Source of the DNA: Paractinoplanes atraurantiacus
GTDB lineage: Bacteria > Actinomycetota > Actinomycetes > Mycobacteriales > Micromonosporaceae
Length of the DNA stretch: 64,000 nucleotides
Direction: 5' to 3'
NCBI RefSeq assembly: GCF_900215205.1
Contig: NZ_OBDY01000038.1
Location: 1 to 64,000 of the forward strand
The position numbers were made by a program, and so were the translations under genes. This document shows positions 51,476 to 59,785 of the stretch, one piece after another. Below the pieces are notes generated by a model, which made no database searches, was not told the DNA's origin, and saw only the letters and a program-made list of their open reading frames with translations. Each line of letters begins with the position of its first letter. Position 1 is the stretch's first letter.

Positions 51476-51934
51476 ATGGAGAGCCGACTCAAGATCGCGG
51501 GCCAGGCGGTGCAACCCATCCTGGTGATGTTTCCCCTCGGCCTGTTCGCGATGGCCCTCATCTTCGATACGGCGAATCAACTGGGCGGCCCTAGCATTCT
51601 GGGAACCCTGGCCTACTGGAACATCGTGGCCGGCCTGGTCGCCGGAGTTCTCGCCGCCACCGCCGGCGCCATTGATCTCGCTTTCGTCCGCCGCGCCGAC
51701 ACGAAGCGGCTCGGCGTGCTCCGCACCTTGATGAACATGGGTGTCCTGTTCCTGTTCGCCGTCATTCTCATGGTCCGCGTCGGCAGTCCCGATCGTGCCG
51801 CCGGTACCGGCCTTTATCTTCTCGAGATCATCGCGCTCGCCATCTGCGGATTCGGCGCCTGGTTCACCGGACAGGTGGCCAACGGCCGTACGCCGGCGTT
51901 TGCCCGGGCTGCTCTGGGGAATCGCGGTTACTGA
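51476..51934 (+). CDS. DUF2231 membrane protein
   Basis: 152 aa with four hydrophobic segments (PILVMFPLGLFAMALIFDTA, YWNIVAGLVAGVLAATAGAI, MNMGVLFLFAVILMVRVGS, LLEIIALAICGFGAWFTG). The start MESRLKIAGQAVQPILVMFP is close to the DUF2231 consensus; function unknown (redox-linked membrane proteins in some). ATG 51476; nearest ribosome-binding candidate is GGAAGGG 14 nt upstream. A PfpI-family gene follows 27 bp later in the same direction. Confidence 0.82.
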   Translation: MESRLKIAGQAVQPILVMFPLGLFAMALIFDTANQLGGPSILGTLAYWNIVAGLVAGVLAATAGAIDLAFVRRADTKRLGVLRTLMNMGVLFLFAVILMVRVGSPDRAAGTGLYLLEIIALAICGFGAWFTGQVANGRTPAFARAALGNRGY

Positions 51935-51961
51935 TCTCTTTGTCAACGAAAGGGGCAACCG

Positions 51962-52507
51962 ATGACCACCACGATTCAGGGCAAGCGCGTTGCCTTCCTG
52001 GCGACCGACGGCGTCGAGGAAGTCGAGTACACGGAGCCGCGCAAGGCCGTGGAATCGGCCGGCGGCACCGCTGAGCTGGTCTCCATCAAGGACGGCGAGA
52101 TCCAGGCCGTCAACCACATGGACAAGGCGGGCACGTACCGGGTGGAGAAGTCGGTGAAGGACGCCGACGTCTCCGACTACGACGCGCTAGTCCTCCCCGG
52201 CGGCGTCGCGAACCCCGACTTCCTGCGCGCCGACAATGACGCCGTTCGATTCGTTCGCGATTTCATGGCCTCCGGCAAGCCGGTCGCCGCCATCTGCCAC
52301 GGCCCGTGGACCCTGGTCGAGGCGGGCGCGGTCAGCGGCCGCACCATGACCAGCTGGCCCAGCCTGCGCACCGACCTCGCCAACGCCGGCGCCACGTGGG
52401 TCGACGAGGAGGTCTTCGTCGACGACCGCCTCATCACGAGCCGCAAGCCCGACGACCTGCCGGCTTTCTGCGGCGAGCTGCTCTCGTCGATCGCCAAGGC
52501 CTCATAG
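51962..52507 (+). CDS. DJ-1/PfpI family protein (type 1 glutamine amidotransferase-like)
   Basis: 181 aa. Catalytic Cys lies in AAICHGPWTLVEAG near residue 113 and the Glu in ATDGVEEVEYTEPRKAVESA near the N-terminus; SDYDALVLPGGVANPDFLRA completes the fold. PfpI/YhbO proteins act in stress protection (deglycase or glyoxalase activity is disputed). ATG with AAGGGG 9 nt upstream. Ends just before a perfect terminator, so it closes a two-gene stress-like operon. Confidence 0.9.
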   Translation: MTTTIQGKRVAFLATDGVEEVEYTEPRKAVESAGGTAELVSIKDGEIQAVNHMDKAGTYRVEKSVKDADVSDYDALVLPGGVANPDFLRADNDAVRFVRDFMASGKPVAAICHGPWTLVEAGAVSGRTMTSWPSLRTDLANAGATWVDEEVFVDDRLITSRKPDDLPAFCGELLSSIAKAS

Positions 52508-52525
52508 GTCACCATGAGCAAAATC

Positions 52526-52555
52526 AAAGGCCCAGGTCTGATGACCTGGGCCTTT
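52526..52555. terminator. Bidirectional terminator resembling the tRNA-Thr terminator
   Basis: A perfect 13-bp stem (52526-52538 with 52543-52555), TGAT loop, 18 nt after the PfpI stop. On the - strand it ends with a T-rich tail (TTTGATTTTG). Its core CCCAGGTCATC (- strand) is shared with the tRNA-Thr terminator at 53592-53616, 1.06 kb away. Confidence 0.85.
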
Positions 52556-52638
52556 CGGAAACCACATCGCGGCTTGTCGTTCGCCCCATCGAGTGATGGC
52601 CAGCGGTTCTTGTCATACGGTGCCCTTAGCGTCACGCC

Positions 52639-53352
52639 ATGAGCTATAACCCTCACCGCCAAGCCGCTCTGGCAGTAGCGGACCGATGGATGGCCGATCC
52701 AGAACTTCGAGAGCACATCGCCTACGCATACCAACTCACACGCGATCAAGACCCAGATTGCGCACCGGTGATCGACATCTTTGGGCAGCCGCATCGCGGA
52801 TGGGACGTAGGGCAACTATTCGCTCTTGCCTGCCTCGATCACCTACTTGTCTCCGGCAGACTCTACGTCGCGGAACACCCGCTCGGGACTGCTCCGAAAC
52901 GCGACAAGCATCGCGAGGCGAATCAGGCGGCTCTAGCGACATACCTCGATCCCGACTCACGCGCCGCTGTAGACCTCATGCAACGGGGCGCAGAGTGCGA
53001 CGGGCTGTTGACGTGGAAGACGCCGATACCGGCTTCCGGAGCGTCAGGAGTCATCGAGATCCCTCCCGGGTCTGCTCCGCTGGAGATCGGCGCAACCGAT
53101 GCAACCACCACGTGCCTACACCTTTGCCGTCGCGGAGCCGTTGCACGCTGGCCGTATGGACACAAAACGCTCTGGACAATCGGACTCCGCGACCGGGGAG
53201 AGATCCAATCTGTGAGGACGGGCATCGCAGACACGGACGACGACTTCATAGGCGGTCTAGCAGAGTTCATGAACAACGTCTGGTGGGGATGGCACAACAG
53301 GGGGCCGGCAACTCTGATGCGCGGCCTACCGGTGGGCGCCCCGTCAACGTGA
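52639..53352 (+). CDS. Hypothetical protein of accessory type
   Basis: 237 aa, soluble. No family recognised: HRQAALAVADRWMADPELRE, FALACLDHLLVSGRLYVAEH, DLMQRGAECDGLLTWKTPIP, and CLHLCRRGAVARWPYGHKTL. Lower GC and less biased codon use than chromosomal neighbours suggest acquisition. TAGCGT lies 6 nt before the ATG (leaderless). Lies in the ~1 kb between two similar terminators near tRNA-Thr. Confidence 0.7.
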   Translation: MSYNPHRQAALAVADRWMADPELREHIAYAYQLTRDQDPDCAPVIDIFGQPHRGWDVGQLFALACLDHLLVSGRLYVAEHPLGTAPKRDKHREANQAALATYLDPDSRAAVDLMQRGAECDGLLTWKTPIPASGASGVIEIPPGSAPLEIGATDATTTCLHLCRRGAVARWPYGHKTLWTIGLRDRGEIQSVRTGIADTDDDFIGGLAEFMNNVWWGWHNRGPATLMRGLPVGAPST

Positions 53353-53397
53353 TCCTTGGCGGCTCCACCATCATGGCCTCAGTGGCGCAGCGCGACG

Positions 53398-53607
53398 ATG
53401 GGCATCGGCCGGTTCACCAGCCAGGACGACGACCAGCTCCGCGACAAGGAGACCGGAGATCCGGTGCGGCTTGTCCGCCTGCTCGACCTCGACCTGGACG
53501 CGGGCGGGCTCGACCAGGTCGCTCGGCAGCGTGCGGACTATTTGCGGACCAGGACCACCCCACACACCGTCGTGGAGCTGTTCAAAAGAAGAAGCCCAGG
53601 CCGATGA
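53398..53607 (+). CDS. Short uncertain ORF or gene remnant
   Basis: 69 aa from ATG 53398 (a TTG at 53356 would add 14): GRFTSQDDDQLRDKETGDPV, RLVRLLDLDLDAGGLDQVAR, TRTTPHTVVELFKRRSPGR. No family and weak ribosome-binding site. The stop codon falls in the loop of the tRNA terminator hairpin. It may be a fragment of a larger gene lost on insertion near the tRNA. Confidence 0.35.
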   Translation: MGIGRFTSQDDDQLRDKETGDPVRLVRLLDLDLDAGGLDQVARQRADYLRTRTTPHTVVELFKRRSPGR

Positions 53608-53616
53608 CCTGGGCTT
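53592..53616 (-). terminator. tRNA-Thr terminator
   Basis: AAGCCCAGG (53592-53600) pairs with 53608-53616; on the - strand it follows the tRNA 3' end by 8 nt and leads to a CTTCTTTTG tail. Confidence 0.82.
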
Positions 53617-53624
53617 TCACTCTG

Positions 53625-53698
53625 AGCCGCCTGACGGAATCGAACCGTCGACCTACGCATTACGAGTGCGTCGCTCTAGCCGACTGAGCTAAGGCGGC
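53625..53698 (-). tRNA. tRNA-Thr(CGT)
   Basis: 74-nt cloverleaf on the - strand: acceptor GCCGCCT pairs with AGGCGGC (discriminator T), D-arm GCTCAGTCGGCTAGAGC, anticodon loop CTCGTAA giving CGT, reading ACG threonine codons, T-arm GACGGTTCGATTCCGTC. CCA is not encoded. Its 3' end faces the accessory stretch 52.5-53.6 kb. Confidence 0.95.
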
Positions 53699-53798
53699 AA
53701 CGATGACCAATGGTACGCCATCGGCCCGGGGGCGGTGCGGCGGGTCCGGTGTAAACGCGGGAGCGAATCTGTCGTACGACGGGACTACTGTGCCTGAC

Positions 53799-55520
53799 GT
53801 GACCGTCGATCACCCGCAGCCGGCCCCGCAGGGGCAGGTCGTGCCGCGCCGGCCGACCAGCATGGATCCTCGCGAGCTGGGCTTCGAGCCGAAACGCCCG
53901 GTCGGCTGGCTTGCGCCGTTGCTGCTGCTCAGCACCGGTCTGCGGGCCCTGCTGGCGATCCTGTTCGGTGCCTACCTGGACAAGCGCGAGCTGCAGAACT
54001 CGCTCGACGGCGGCTGGTTCGACCACTCCAAGACGGCCGACGGCGAGCTCTGGCTCGACTACGTGGCCGACCTCGGCGACGGCTTCCACGCCACCTATTC
54101 GGTGGCCTGGCTTCTCGCCCAGCCCACCCTCCAGGTGGGTGACACGACGCTGCCGCGCGGGCGGCTGCTGCTCATGGGCGGCGACCAGGTCTACCCGCTG
54201 GCCAGTGGCGACGGCTACGAGAGCCGGATGAAAGGCCCCTACCGGGCGGCGCTGCCCGAGGCGCCCGCCGAGGGGCACCGGCCGACGCTGTTCGCCCTGC
54301 CCGGCAACCACGACTGGTACGACGGTCTGACCGCCTTCCTGCGGCTGTTCGCGCGGCGCAAGGACGGGCACATCGGCGGGTGGCGCACCGAGCAGCGGCG
54401 GTCGTATTTCGCGGTCAAGCTGCCGTCGGACTGGTGGCTGTTCGCCATCGACGAGCAGTTCGGGGCGTACATCGACGATCCGCAGTTGCTCTACTTCGAA
54501 AAGGCGGCGCGTGACCTCGGCCCGGAGGACAGGGTCATCCTCATGACGCCGTCGCCGAAGTGGGTCAAGGCGGCCGACGACCCCAAGGACTACGACGCGA
54601 TCGACTATTTCGTACGGACGATCATCGCGCCGCGCAAGGCGACGGTCCGGGTGATGGTCTCCGGCGACCTGCACCACTACGCGCGCTACGGCGACGACGA
54701 CCGGCAGCTGATCACCTGCGGCGGCGGGGGCGCCTACCTGCTCGGCACGGCCCAGCTGCCCGGCGAGATCGTGGTGCCGCCCGAGGGCACGCTGACCCGC
54801 AACCGCAGCGTGAGCCACACCTACCCGTTCCAGAAGTCCTTTCCCGACGCGGCCTCGTCCCGGCGGATGGGCTGGGGCGTCTTCCACCGGGTGCCGACCC
54901 GCAACCCGGGCTTCGCCACCATGCTCGGCATCATCAACACGCTGACCATGCTGGCCATGGCGGGCGCGGTCGCGCAGGCCGACATCTTCAAGCGGCTGTT
55001 CAGCATCCCGCTGGTCTTCATGCTCGCGGTGATCCTGGCCGGCACGGTGCTGTTCGCCCAGCCGCCCGGCGCCGACAAGCCGAAACACGCACGGCACTGG
55101 ATCCTGGGCCTGCTGCACGGCTTCGCCCAGATCGCGCTGGCCGCCGGCGGCACGTGGCTGTGGCTACGGTTGCCGTTCCACGACTGGTCCTGGCCGGGCC
55201 CGCTGGTGGTGGCGGCGGTGCTCTACCTTCCGGTCGGCGGGTTCATAGCCACCCAGGTGTGCGCGCTCTACCTGCTGATCGCGAGCCGCTTCGACGTCAA
55301 CGTCAACGAGCTCTTCGCCGGCCAGGGCATCGAAGACGCGAAAAGCTTCCTGCGCCTGCACATCGACCGCGACGGCACCCTCACCATCCACCCGATTGGC
55401 ATCGACAAAATCAGCCGCAAGTGGAAAGCCGACCCGGAGGGCGCCCCAGATGCCTCCTGGCTGCGCCCGGCCGAGCCCCTCGTCGCCCGTCGCATCGAGG
55501 AGCCGATCCAGGTGCGTTAG
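53799..55520 (+). CDS. Membrane-linked metallophosphoesterase
   Basis: 573 aa. An N-terminal helix (WLAPLLLLSTGLRALLAILF) precedes a calcineurin-like domain (~60-330): LLLMGGDQVYPLASGDGYES, LPGNHDWYDGL (GNHD motif), and VMVSGDLHHYARYGDDD (GDxHHY-like). From ~380 on, about five membrane helices follow (GIINTLTMLAMAGAVAQADI, PLVFMLAVILAGTVLFAQ, GFAQIALAAGGTWLWLRLP). Substrate unknown; could act on lipids or extracellular phosphates. GTG 53799 follows TACTGT by 7 nt (leaderless). Confidence 0.85.
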   Translation: MTVDHPQPAPQGQVVPRRPTSMDPRELGFEPKRPVGWLAPLLLLSTGLRALLAILFGAYLDKRELQNSLDGGWFDHSKTADGELWLDYVADLGDGFHATYSVAWLLAQPTLQVGDTTLPRGRLLLMGGDQVYPLASGDGYESRMKGPYRAALPEAPAEGHRPTLFALPGNHDWYDGLTAFLRLFARRKDGHIGGWRTEQRRSYFAVKLPSDWWLFAIDEQFGAYIDDPQLLYFEKAARDLGPEDRVILMTPSPKWVKAADDPKDYDAIDYFVRTIIAPRKATVRVMVSGDLHHYARYGDDDRQLITCGGGGAYLLGTAQLPGEIVVPPEGTLTRNRSVSHTYPFQKSFPDAASSRRMGWGVFHRVPTRNPGFATMLGIINTLTMLAMAGAVAQADIFKRLFSIPLVFMLAVILAGTVLFAQPPGADKPKHARHWILGLLHGFAQIALAAGGTWLWLRLPFHDWSWPGPLVVAAVLYLPVGGFIATQVCALYLLIASRFDVNVNELFAGQGIEDAKSFLRLHIDRDGTLTIHPIGIDKISRKWKADPEGAPDASWLRPAEPLVARRIEEPIQVR

Positions 55521-55528
55521 CCGCCGCC

Positions 55529-56365
55529 CTAGCCGTATTGCTCGTCGTGAGCCTGGCGAGGCCCGCAGACCGAGGCGCGGCTGCACGAGCAGCGGGAGCC
55601 GTCGGCGTCGAGACGGACGACGACCGAGTCTTTGGGCACGCTGTGCGCGACGACGCGGCCGTCGCCCTCTTCAGTGGTGACCCGGCTGCCGATCGTCGGG
55701 GCCGACGCCTGAAACTTTTGATACAGAGGATGTTCGTATTTGAGGCAGCACATGAGGCGGCCGCAGGCGCCGGAGATGCGCAAGGGGTTGAGGGGCAGGT
55801 CCTGGTCTTTTGCCATGCGGATGGTGACCGGCTCGAAGTCGGTCAGGAAAGTCGCGCAGCAGAGGTCGCGGCCGCATGAGCCGATGCCGCCCTGTACCCG
55901 GGCCGAGTCGCGGGCGGAGAGCTGGCGCAGCTCGACCCGGCAATGCAGGGTGGCGCCCAGGTCGCGTACGAGAGACCGGAAATCGACGCGGTGGGGCGCG
56001 GTGAAGTAGATCGTCGTGCGGGCGCTGTTGCCGCCCGTCGGGTCGAGCACGTGATCGACGGCGACGACCTTCATCGGCAGCTCGTGCGCCTTGATCAGCT
56101 TTTTGGCGGCGACCTTGGCCTCGGCCTTGCGTTTGCGCAGCAACTCGTCGCGCCGCAGATCGTTCTCGTCGGCGATGCCGGCGACCTTCGGGAAGCCCGA
56201 GGTCTCCTCGCTCACCCACTGCGCCGCCCAGACGCACTCCGCCACCTCGGGGCCGTCGTCCGTGGGCACCAGCACACGGTCGCCGACCTGGGGCGAGAAC
56301 TCGCCCGGGTCGAGGTAGTAGAGGCGGCCGTACCGGTTGAAGCTGACCGCGCACAGCATGCCCAT
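55529..56365 (-). CDS. PSP1-domain protein, RicT-like
   Basis: 278 aa. PSP1 core: MGMLCAVSFNRYGRLYYLDP, VLVPTDDGPEVAECVWAAQW, and the Cys-rich ISGACGRLMCCLKYEHPLYQ with GSCGRDLCC upstream; these Cys bind an iron-sulphur cluster in RicT (YaaT) of Bacillus, part of the Y-complex for mRNA processing. The C-terminus has CSCSRASVCGP. Start ATG 56365 with TAGGGT 7 nt upstream (leaderless); ATG 56359 is an alternative. It lies close to holB and tmk, as in many actinobacteria. Confidence 0.9.
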   Translation of the reverse strand: MGMLCAVSFNRYGRLYYLDPGEFSPQVGDRVLVPTDDGPEVAECVWAAQWVSEETSGFPKVAGIADENDLRRDELLRKRKAEAKVAAKKLIKAHELPMKVVAVDHVLDPTGGNSARTTIYFTAPHRVDFRSLVRDLGATLHCRVELRQLSARDSARVQGGIGSCGRDLCCATFLTDFEPVTIRMAKDQDLPLNPLRISGACGRLMCCLKYEHPLYQKFQASAPTIGSRVTTEEGDGRVVAHSVPKDSVVVRLDADGSRCSCSRASVCGPRQAHDEQYG

Positions 56366-56524
56366 GGTCACCACCCTACGACTTCCGAAAGCGCGCACCA
56401 AATGCCTGTTTTGGGCTACCCGGCAGGGTTGTCGCATAGATGCGGCACAACCGCCCCAATCGACCGTCGTTGGGCAGACCCGTAGACGTCGCTCAACACG
56501 GAACACTTCGGGAGGGAACTACCC

Positions 56525-58639
56525 ATGACGCCCGCCAGATCGCTGGCCGCCAGTGTCGTCGCGCTCGGTTTCACGGGTGCTCTCAGCGCCCCGCTGCCCG
56601 CGTTCGCCGCTCCCGCACCGTGCGAGCGGGCCGAGAGCTACGCGGCCCAGTCCGGCGCCGAACTGCTGCGCATCGAGAAGCTCGCCGTCCAGGTTCCCGA
56701 AGTCCGATACAAGAAGCCGAAGACGGAGAGCGCCCGCGACACCGGCGCCGCGGCCCGCGTGCTGGGCGCCGTGGACGATCCGATCGCCGACCCGGAGGAC
56801 AGCGACACCCTCAGCGAGGGCATCGGCATGCTGGGCACGGCGGTCCTGGGCACCCTGACCCCGCGCCCCAACCCCAAGGCGGCCACCGACGGCGAGGCCG
56901 ACGTCGTCACCCCGGCCAACGAGGTGACCGGCCACCTGGGTCAGGCCGCCGAGCACGGCGAAACCCTCGTGAATGGGCTGAAGGCGGCCGGAGGTGCCTC
57001 GCCCCTTTCGAGCGGAAGCGGCGCCGGAGGGCCGCTGGAGGGCGGAGTCGTTGGGTCGCAGCTGAAGGCAGCCGGCGTGGCGGCCGCACGGAACCCCGCC
57101 TCGGCCGACGACGACAGCGACGACGCCGATTCCGGCGACACGGACAGCGCGGACGCGAACGACGACTTGGACGCGCCCGGAGCTGACGGCAACGGCTCGA
57201 ACGCGCGCGGCTCGGACGGCAACGGCTCGAACGCGCGCGGCTCGAACGCGCGCGGCTCGGGCTCGCACGGTTCAGGCGCGCACGGCTCGGCCGCGCGTGG
57301 CGACGCCGCGGGTGCCGGCGATGACGGCGCGGCCGGGGATGGCTCCAGCAAGGGCGCCACCGACAGGGACACCGGTCGGAACAAATCCGGCGACGAGGGC
57401 GATTTCGAGGACGACGGGGATTCGGCCGGGTCGACGAGTGCCGAGGAGTCGCCCGAGGACGGCGTCGCGGAGAAGGGTAGGACCGCGACTCTGTCCGATG
57501 TGGGCGTTGGGGAGACGCGGACGGCGATGATCGCTGAGGCCAAGGTTTCGGCGGCGGCCTATGGGCGGCTGCTGGACGGGGAAGCCCAGGGCAACGGCGG
57601 GCTGAGCAAGCCACTGCTGCAGAAGGCGCCGCCGACCAACCCGAAGGCGGCGCACCGGTCCACGCCGGCCGGTAAGGCAGGGCCGCTGAGGCTCGGTGCC
57701 GGGCAGATGACGGCGCACGCACAGTGGGAGGCCGGCATGGCCTGTGGTCGCGCCGCGGGTGAGACGACCCGCTCGGAAGCCGGGATCTCGGGTCTGCGGC
57801 TGTTGGACGGGCTTGTCCGCGTACCGCAGAAACTCTCGAGCGAAAGCACGACGGCGCTGGAGCGTAACGGCGAAGCCGCCCGGTCGGTGGCCTCGTCGAC
57901 CGTGAAGGCGGGCCGGATCGAGCTGGCCGGTGGCAAGGTCGTGGTGCGCGTGCTGCGGGCGCCGGCGCTGACCACCTCGATGTCGGCCGCCGATGGTGGC
58001 AAGGTCGACTATCGTCCGGCCGTCGTGGAGGTCTCCGGCGACGGCATCGCCACGAAGCGGCTGGAAGCGCCGGGCGACCACGCCGACATCACGCTGGCCC
58101 CGGAACGCCACGCGACGGAGTCGGTGCCGTTGAGCCGCCTCTCCGAGCTGACCAAGGGCGGACGGCTGCCCGTGCCGGCCGTGCCGGGCCTGCCCCCGGT
58201 GGCCGCGGCCCCCGACCTGCCCCCGGCGACGGGCACGCCGAAGACCGAGTCGGCCACGAACGCTGGGACGCGGCTGCGCATCGCGCTCGGCGACGTCCGG
58301 CACGCGACCAAGGGCACCGCCATCGCCGCCCGGGCCTCGGCCGTCAAGGTCTCACTGGTGCAGGCCGCCTCGGGCAAGCCCGGCTCGAAGGACCGGGGCA
58401 AGCCCGGCTACGGCCCTCGAGCCACGACCACTTTGGACATGGCGTTCGGCGTGCTGGAATCCGCCGCGGTCTCCCCCGCGGCCGACCGCCCCGCCGGCGC
58501 GGGCACGGGCGGCGCGGGCGGCGGCCTGCCGGTGACCGGCCCCCGCCTGGACCGCCTGGCCATGGCCGGCGGAACCCTGCTGGTGGCGGGCATCGCGGCG
58601 GTGGCCGTGACCATGCGCCGCCGGCGCTCCCGGCACTGA
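56525..58639 (+). CDS. LPXTG-type cell-wall-anchored Ala/Ser/Gly-rich protein
   Basis: 704 aa. Signal peptide (MTPARSLAASVVALGFTGAL, cleavage near AFA-AP). Conserved core ~35-180, then a long disordered acidic/Gly/Ser region ~185-330 with NGSNARGS repeats, a second globular-looking part (~340-600: AEAKVSAAAYGRLLDGEA; AQWEAGMACGRAAGETT; AGRIELAGGKVVVRVLRAPA) and the sorting signal LPVTG near 668, a hydrophobic helix and RRRRSRH. A sortase would link it to peptidoglycan; no sortase is in the window. No known family for the ectodomain. GGGAGGG 7 nt before ATG. Confidence 0.85.
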   Translation: MTPARSLAASVVALGFTGALSAPLPAFAAPAPCERAESYAAQSGAELLRIEKLAVQVPEVRYKKPKTESARDTGAAARVLGAVDDPIADPEDSDTLSEGIGMLGTAVLGTLTPRPNPKAATDGEADVVTPANEVTGHLGQAAEHGETLVNGLKAAGGASPLSSGSGAGGPLEGGVVGSQLKAAGVAAARNPASADDDSDDADSGDTDSADANDDLDAPGADGNGSNARGSDGNGSNARGSNARGSGSHGSGAHGSAARGDAAGAGDDGAAGDGSSKGATDRDTGRNKSGDEGDFEDDGDSAGSTSAEESPEDGVAEKGRTATLSDVGVGETRTAMIAEAKVSAAAYGRLLDGEAQGNGGLSKPLLQKAPPTNPKAAHRSTPAGKAGPLRLGAGQMTAHAQWEAGMACGRAAGETTRSEAGISGLRLLDGLVRVPQKLSSESTTALERNGEAARSVASSTVKAGRIELAGGKVVVRVLRAPALTTSMSAADGGKVDYRPAVVEVSGDGIATKRLEAPGDHADITLAPERHATESVPLSRLSELTKGGRLPVPAVPGLPPVAAAPDLPPATGTPKTESATNAGTRLRIALGDVRHATKGTAIAARASAVKVSLVQAASGKPGSKDRGKPGYGPRATTTLDMAFGVLESAAVSPAADRPAGAGTGGAGGGLPVTGPRLDRLAMAGGTLLVAGIAAVAVTMRRRRSRH
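57185..57259 (+). repeat. 30-bp tandem repeat coding NGSNARGSD
   Basis: Two exact 30-bp copies (57185-57214, 57215-57244) plus a 15-bp partial copy to 57259 inside the LPXTG gene, giving DGNGSNARGS twice and NARGS once more; downstream GSGSHGSGAHGS continues the pattern. Length changes here keep frame. Confidence 0.85.
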
Positions 58640-58813
58640 TGATCCGGAACCGGTCTCGACCGTATGGAGAGTTGTCGATCTCCTGACGGATGAGTACCGG
58701 TCGACGGACGTCCGGTCCTGCTCCCCCGAGCGGCCCGAAGCCGCCGCAACCCCGAGACAACCATCGATTGATGGCGTTGAGTAATCGGTACGCCTGCGGG
58801 GGGTGCAGGAGAT

Positions 58814-58849
58814 CGCGGCGCCGCATTCGGACACGAGTGCGGCGCCGCG
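58814..58849. terminator. Bidirectional terminator hairpin
   Basis: A 16-bp stem (58814-58829 with 58834-58849, one G-T pair), GACA loop, in the gap between the LPXTG gene and the convergent WXG-like gene. It separates the two transcripts. The rest of 58640-58861 shows nothing clear. Confidence 0.75.
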
Positions 58850-58861
58850 TCCATGTCCGCC

Positions 58862-59497
58862 CTACACCGGGATCGGCTTGGTCAGGTGGGTGGAGTTGTG
58901 CATCAGTTCCTCCGCTTCGGTGTAGAGACCGGCGATCACTCGCAGGACGTGGGCGGCAACCGCGGCGGCGGCCTCGATCTCGGCCGGCTCGGGTGGCTCG
59001 GGGTGTTCGGGTGGCGAGGCGGCCGGCGAGATCTGCAGGGTCAGAGCCTCGGTCGACAGCAGCACCTCGGCCAGCGTCGCGGCCAGGGCGTCGCGGGCCC
59101 GGGTCATCCAGTCGCTCAGGGCGTCGGCCAGGTCGGCCGTCGCCTCCAGTCGCTCGTCGAGGCTGTCGTCAGCGCCAGCTAAATGGGCGGCGACCCGGTG
59201 ACGGAGGTCGTCGTACGCCTCGGCGGCCTCGCCCTCCCAGTCGCCGGGCGGCGGCAGGTCGGCGGCGGCGCCGGCGCACGAACGGGCCGCGGACCGCAAC
59301 TCGGGCACAGCCTCGGACAACGCGCCGGGCCGCAGGGCGGCCACGGCCTCGACGGCGTCGGCGGGCAGAAGACGTACACACCGAAGCTCTTGCCAGATCT
59401 CATGCTCCGCGGGAGCCCCGGCCGCGTCGAGCACCCGCTCCGCGCGCCGCAGCAAAGGTGTCGCCGCTTCGAGCACCTGGTCCAAGTGATCCATCAC
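58862..59497 (-). CDS. WXG100-like helical protein
   Basis: 211 aa, helical, no membrane segment. It contains GDWEGEAAEAYDDLRHRVAA near residue 86, a WxG motif in a helix-turn-helix-pair of ESX/WXG100 type, with flanking helices (ERLEATADLADALSDWMTRA; ALAATLAEVLLSTEALTLQI). Larger than classic EsxA. Its start overlaps the upstream EspC-like gene (ATGA). Probably a secretion substrate or its chaperone; no ESX machinery is in view. Confidence 0.7.
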   Translation of the reverse strand: MMDHLDQVLEAATPLLRRAERVLDAAGAPAEHEIWQELRCVRLLPADAVEAVAALRPGALSEAVPELRSAARSCAGAAADLPPPGDWEGEAAEAYDDLRHRVAAHLAGADDSLDERLEATADLADALSDWMTRARDALAATLAEVLLSTEALTLQISPAASPPEHPEPPEPAEIEAAAAVAAHVLRVIAGLYTEAEELMHNSTHLTKPIPV

Positions 59498-59784
59498 AGC
59501 TCCAAGCGGCGGCGGACCGCGTCGTCGGTCTCACGATAGGCGTCGCGCGTGGCCCGGACCGAGGTCGCAATGGCGGTCAGGCGGGCCGACGCGCCGGAGG
59601 CCTCGTGAGCGCGGGCGGCGACGACGGCTGTCCAGTGCTCGCGCAGGGAGCGGCCGACGCGGCCGGGCAGACCAGGGCCGGTCTCGGCGAAAGCGCCGGG
59701 CGGGACGGTCAGCGGGGCCACCGCCCGCTCGGCGGCCCGCAGGTCGTCGGACGCGCGGTCGAGGCGATCGGCGAGGTGGTCCAT
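59494..59784 (-). CDS. EspC/type VII secretion target-like protein
   Basis: 96 aa, helical: HLADRLDRASDDLRAAERAV, TVPPGAFAETGPGLPGRVGR, LREHWTAVVAARAHEASGAS, and ATSVRATRDAYRETDDAVRR. The pattern matches the EspC-like (PF10824) type VII secretion targets, whose helical hairpin dimerises with partners. Middle gene of a three-gene cassette, 2 bp after the YbaB-like gene. Confidence 0.72.
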   Translation of the reverse strand: MDHLADRLDRASDDLRAAERAVAPLTVPPGAFAETGPGLPGRVGRSLREHWTAVVAARAHEASGASARLTAIATSVRATRDAYRETDDAVRRRLEL

Positions 59785-59785
59785 G

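Noticed and set aside
53625..53698. An att-type duplicate of the tRNA-Thr 3' end elsewhere in the window
   Set aside because: I looked in the region 52.5-53.6 kb and to the left but found no copy of the tRNA 3' sequence; only the terminator hairpin is similar.
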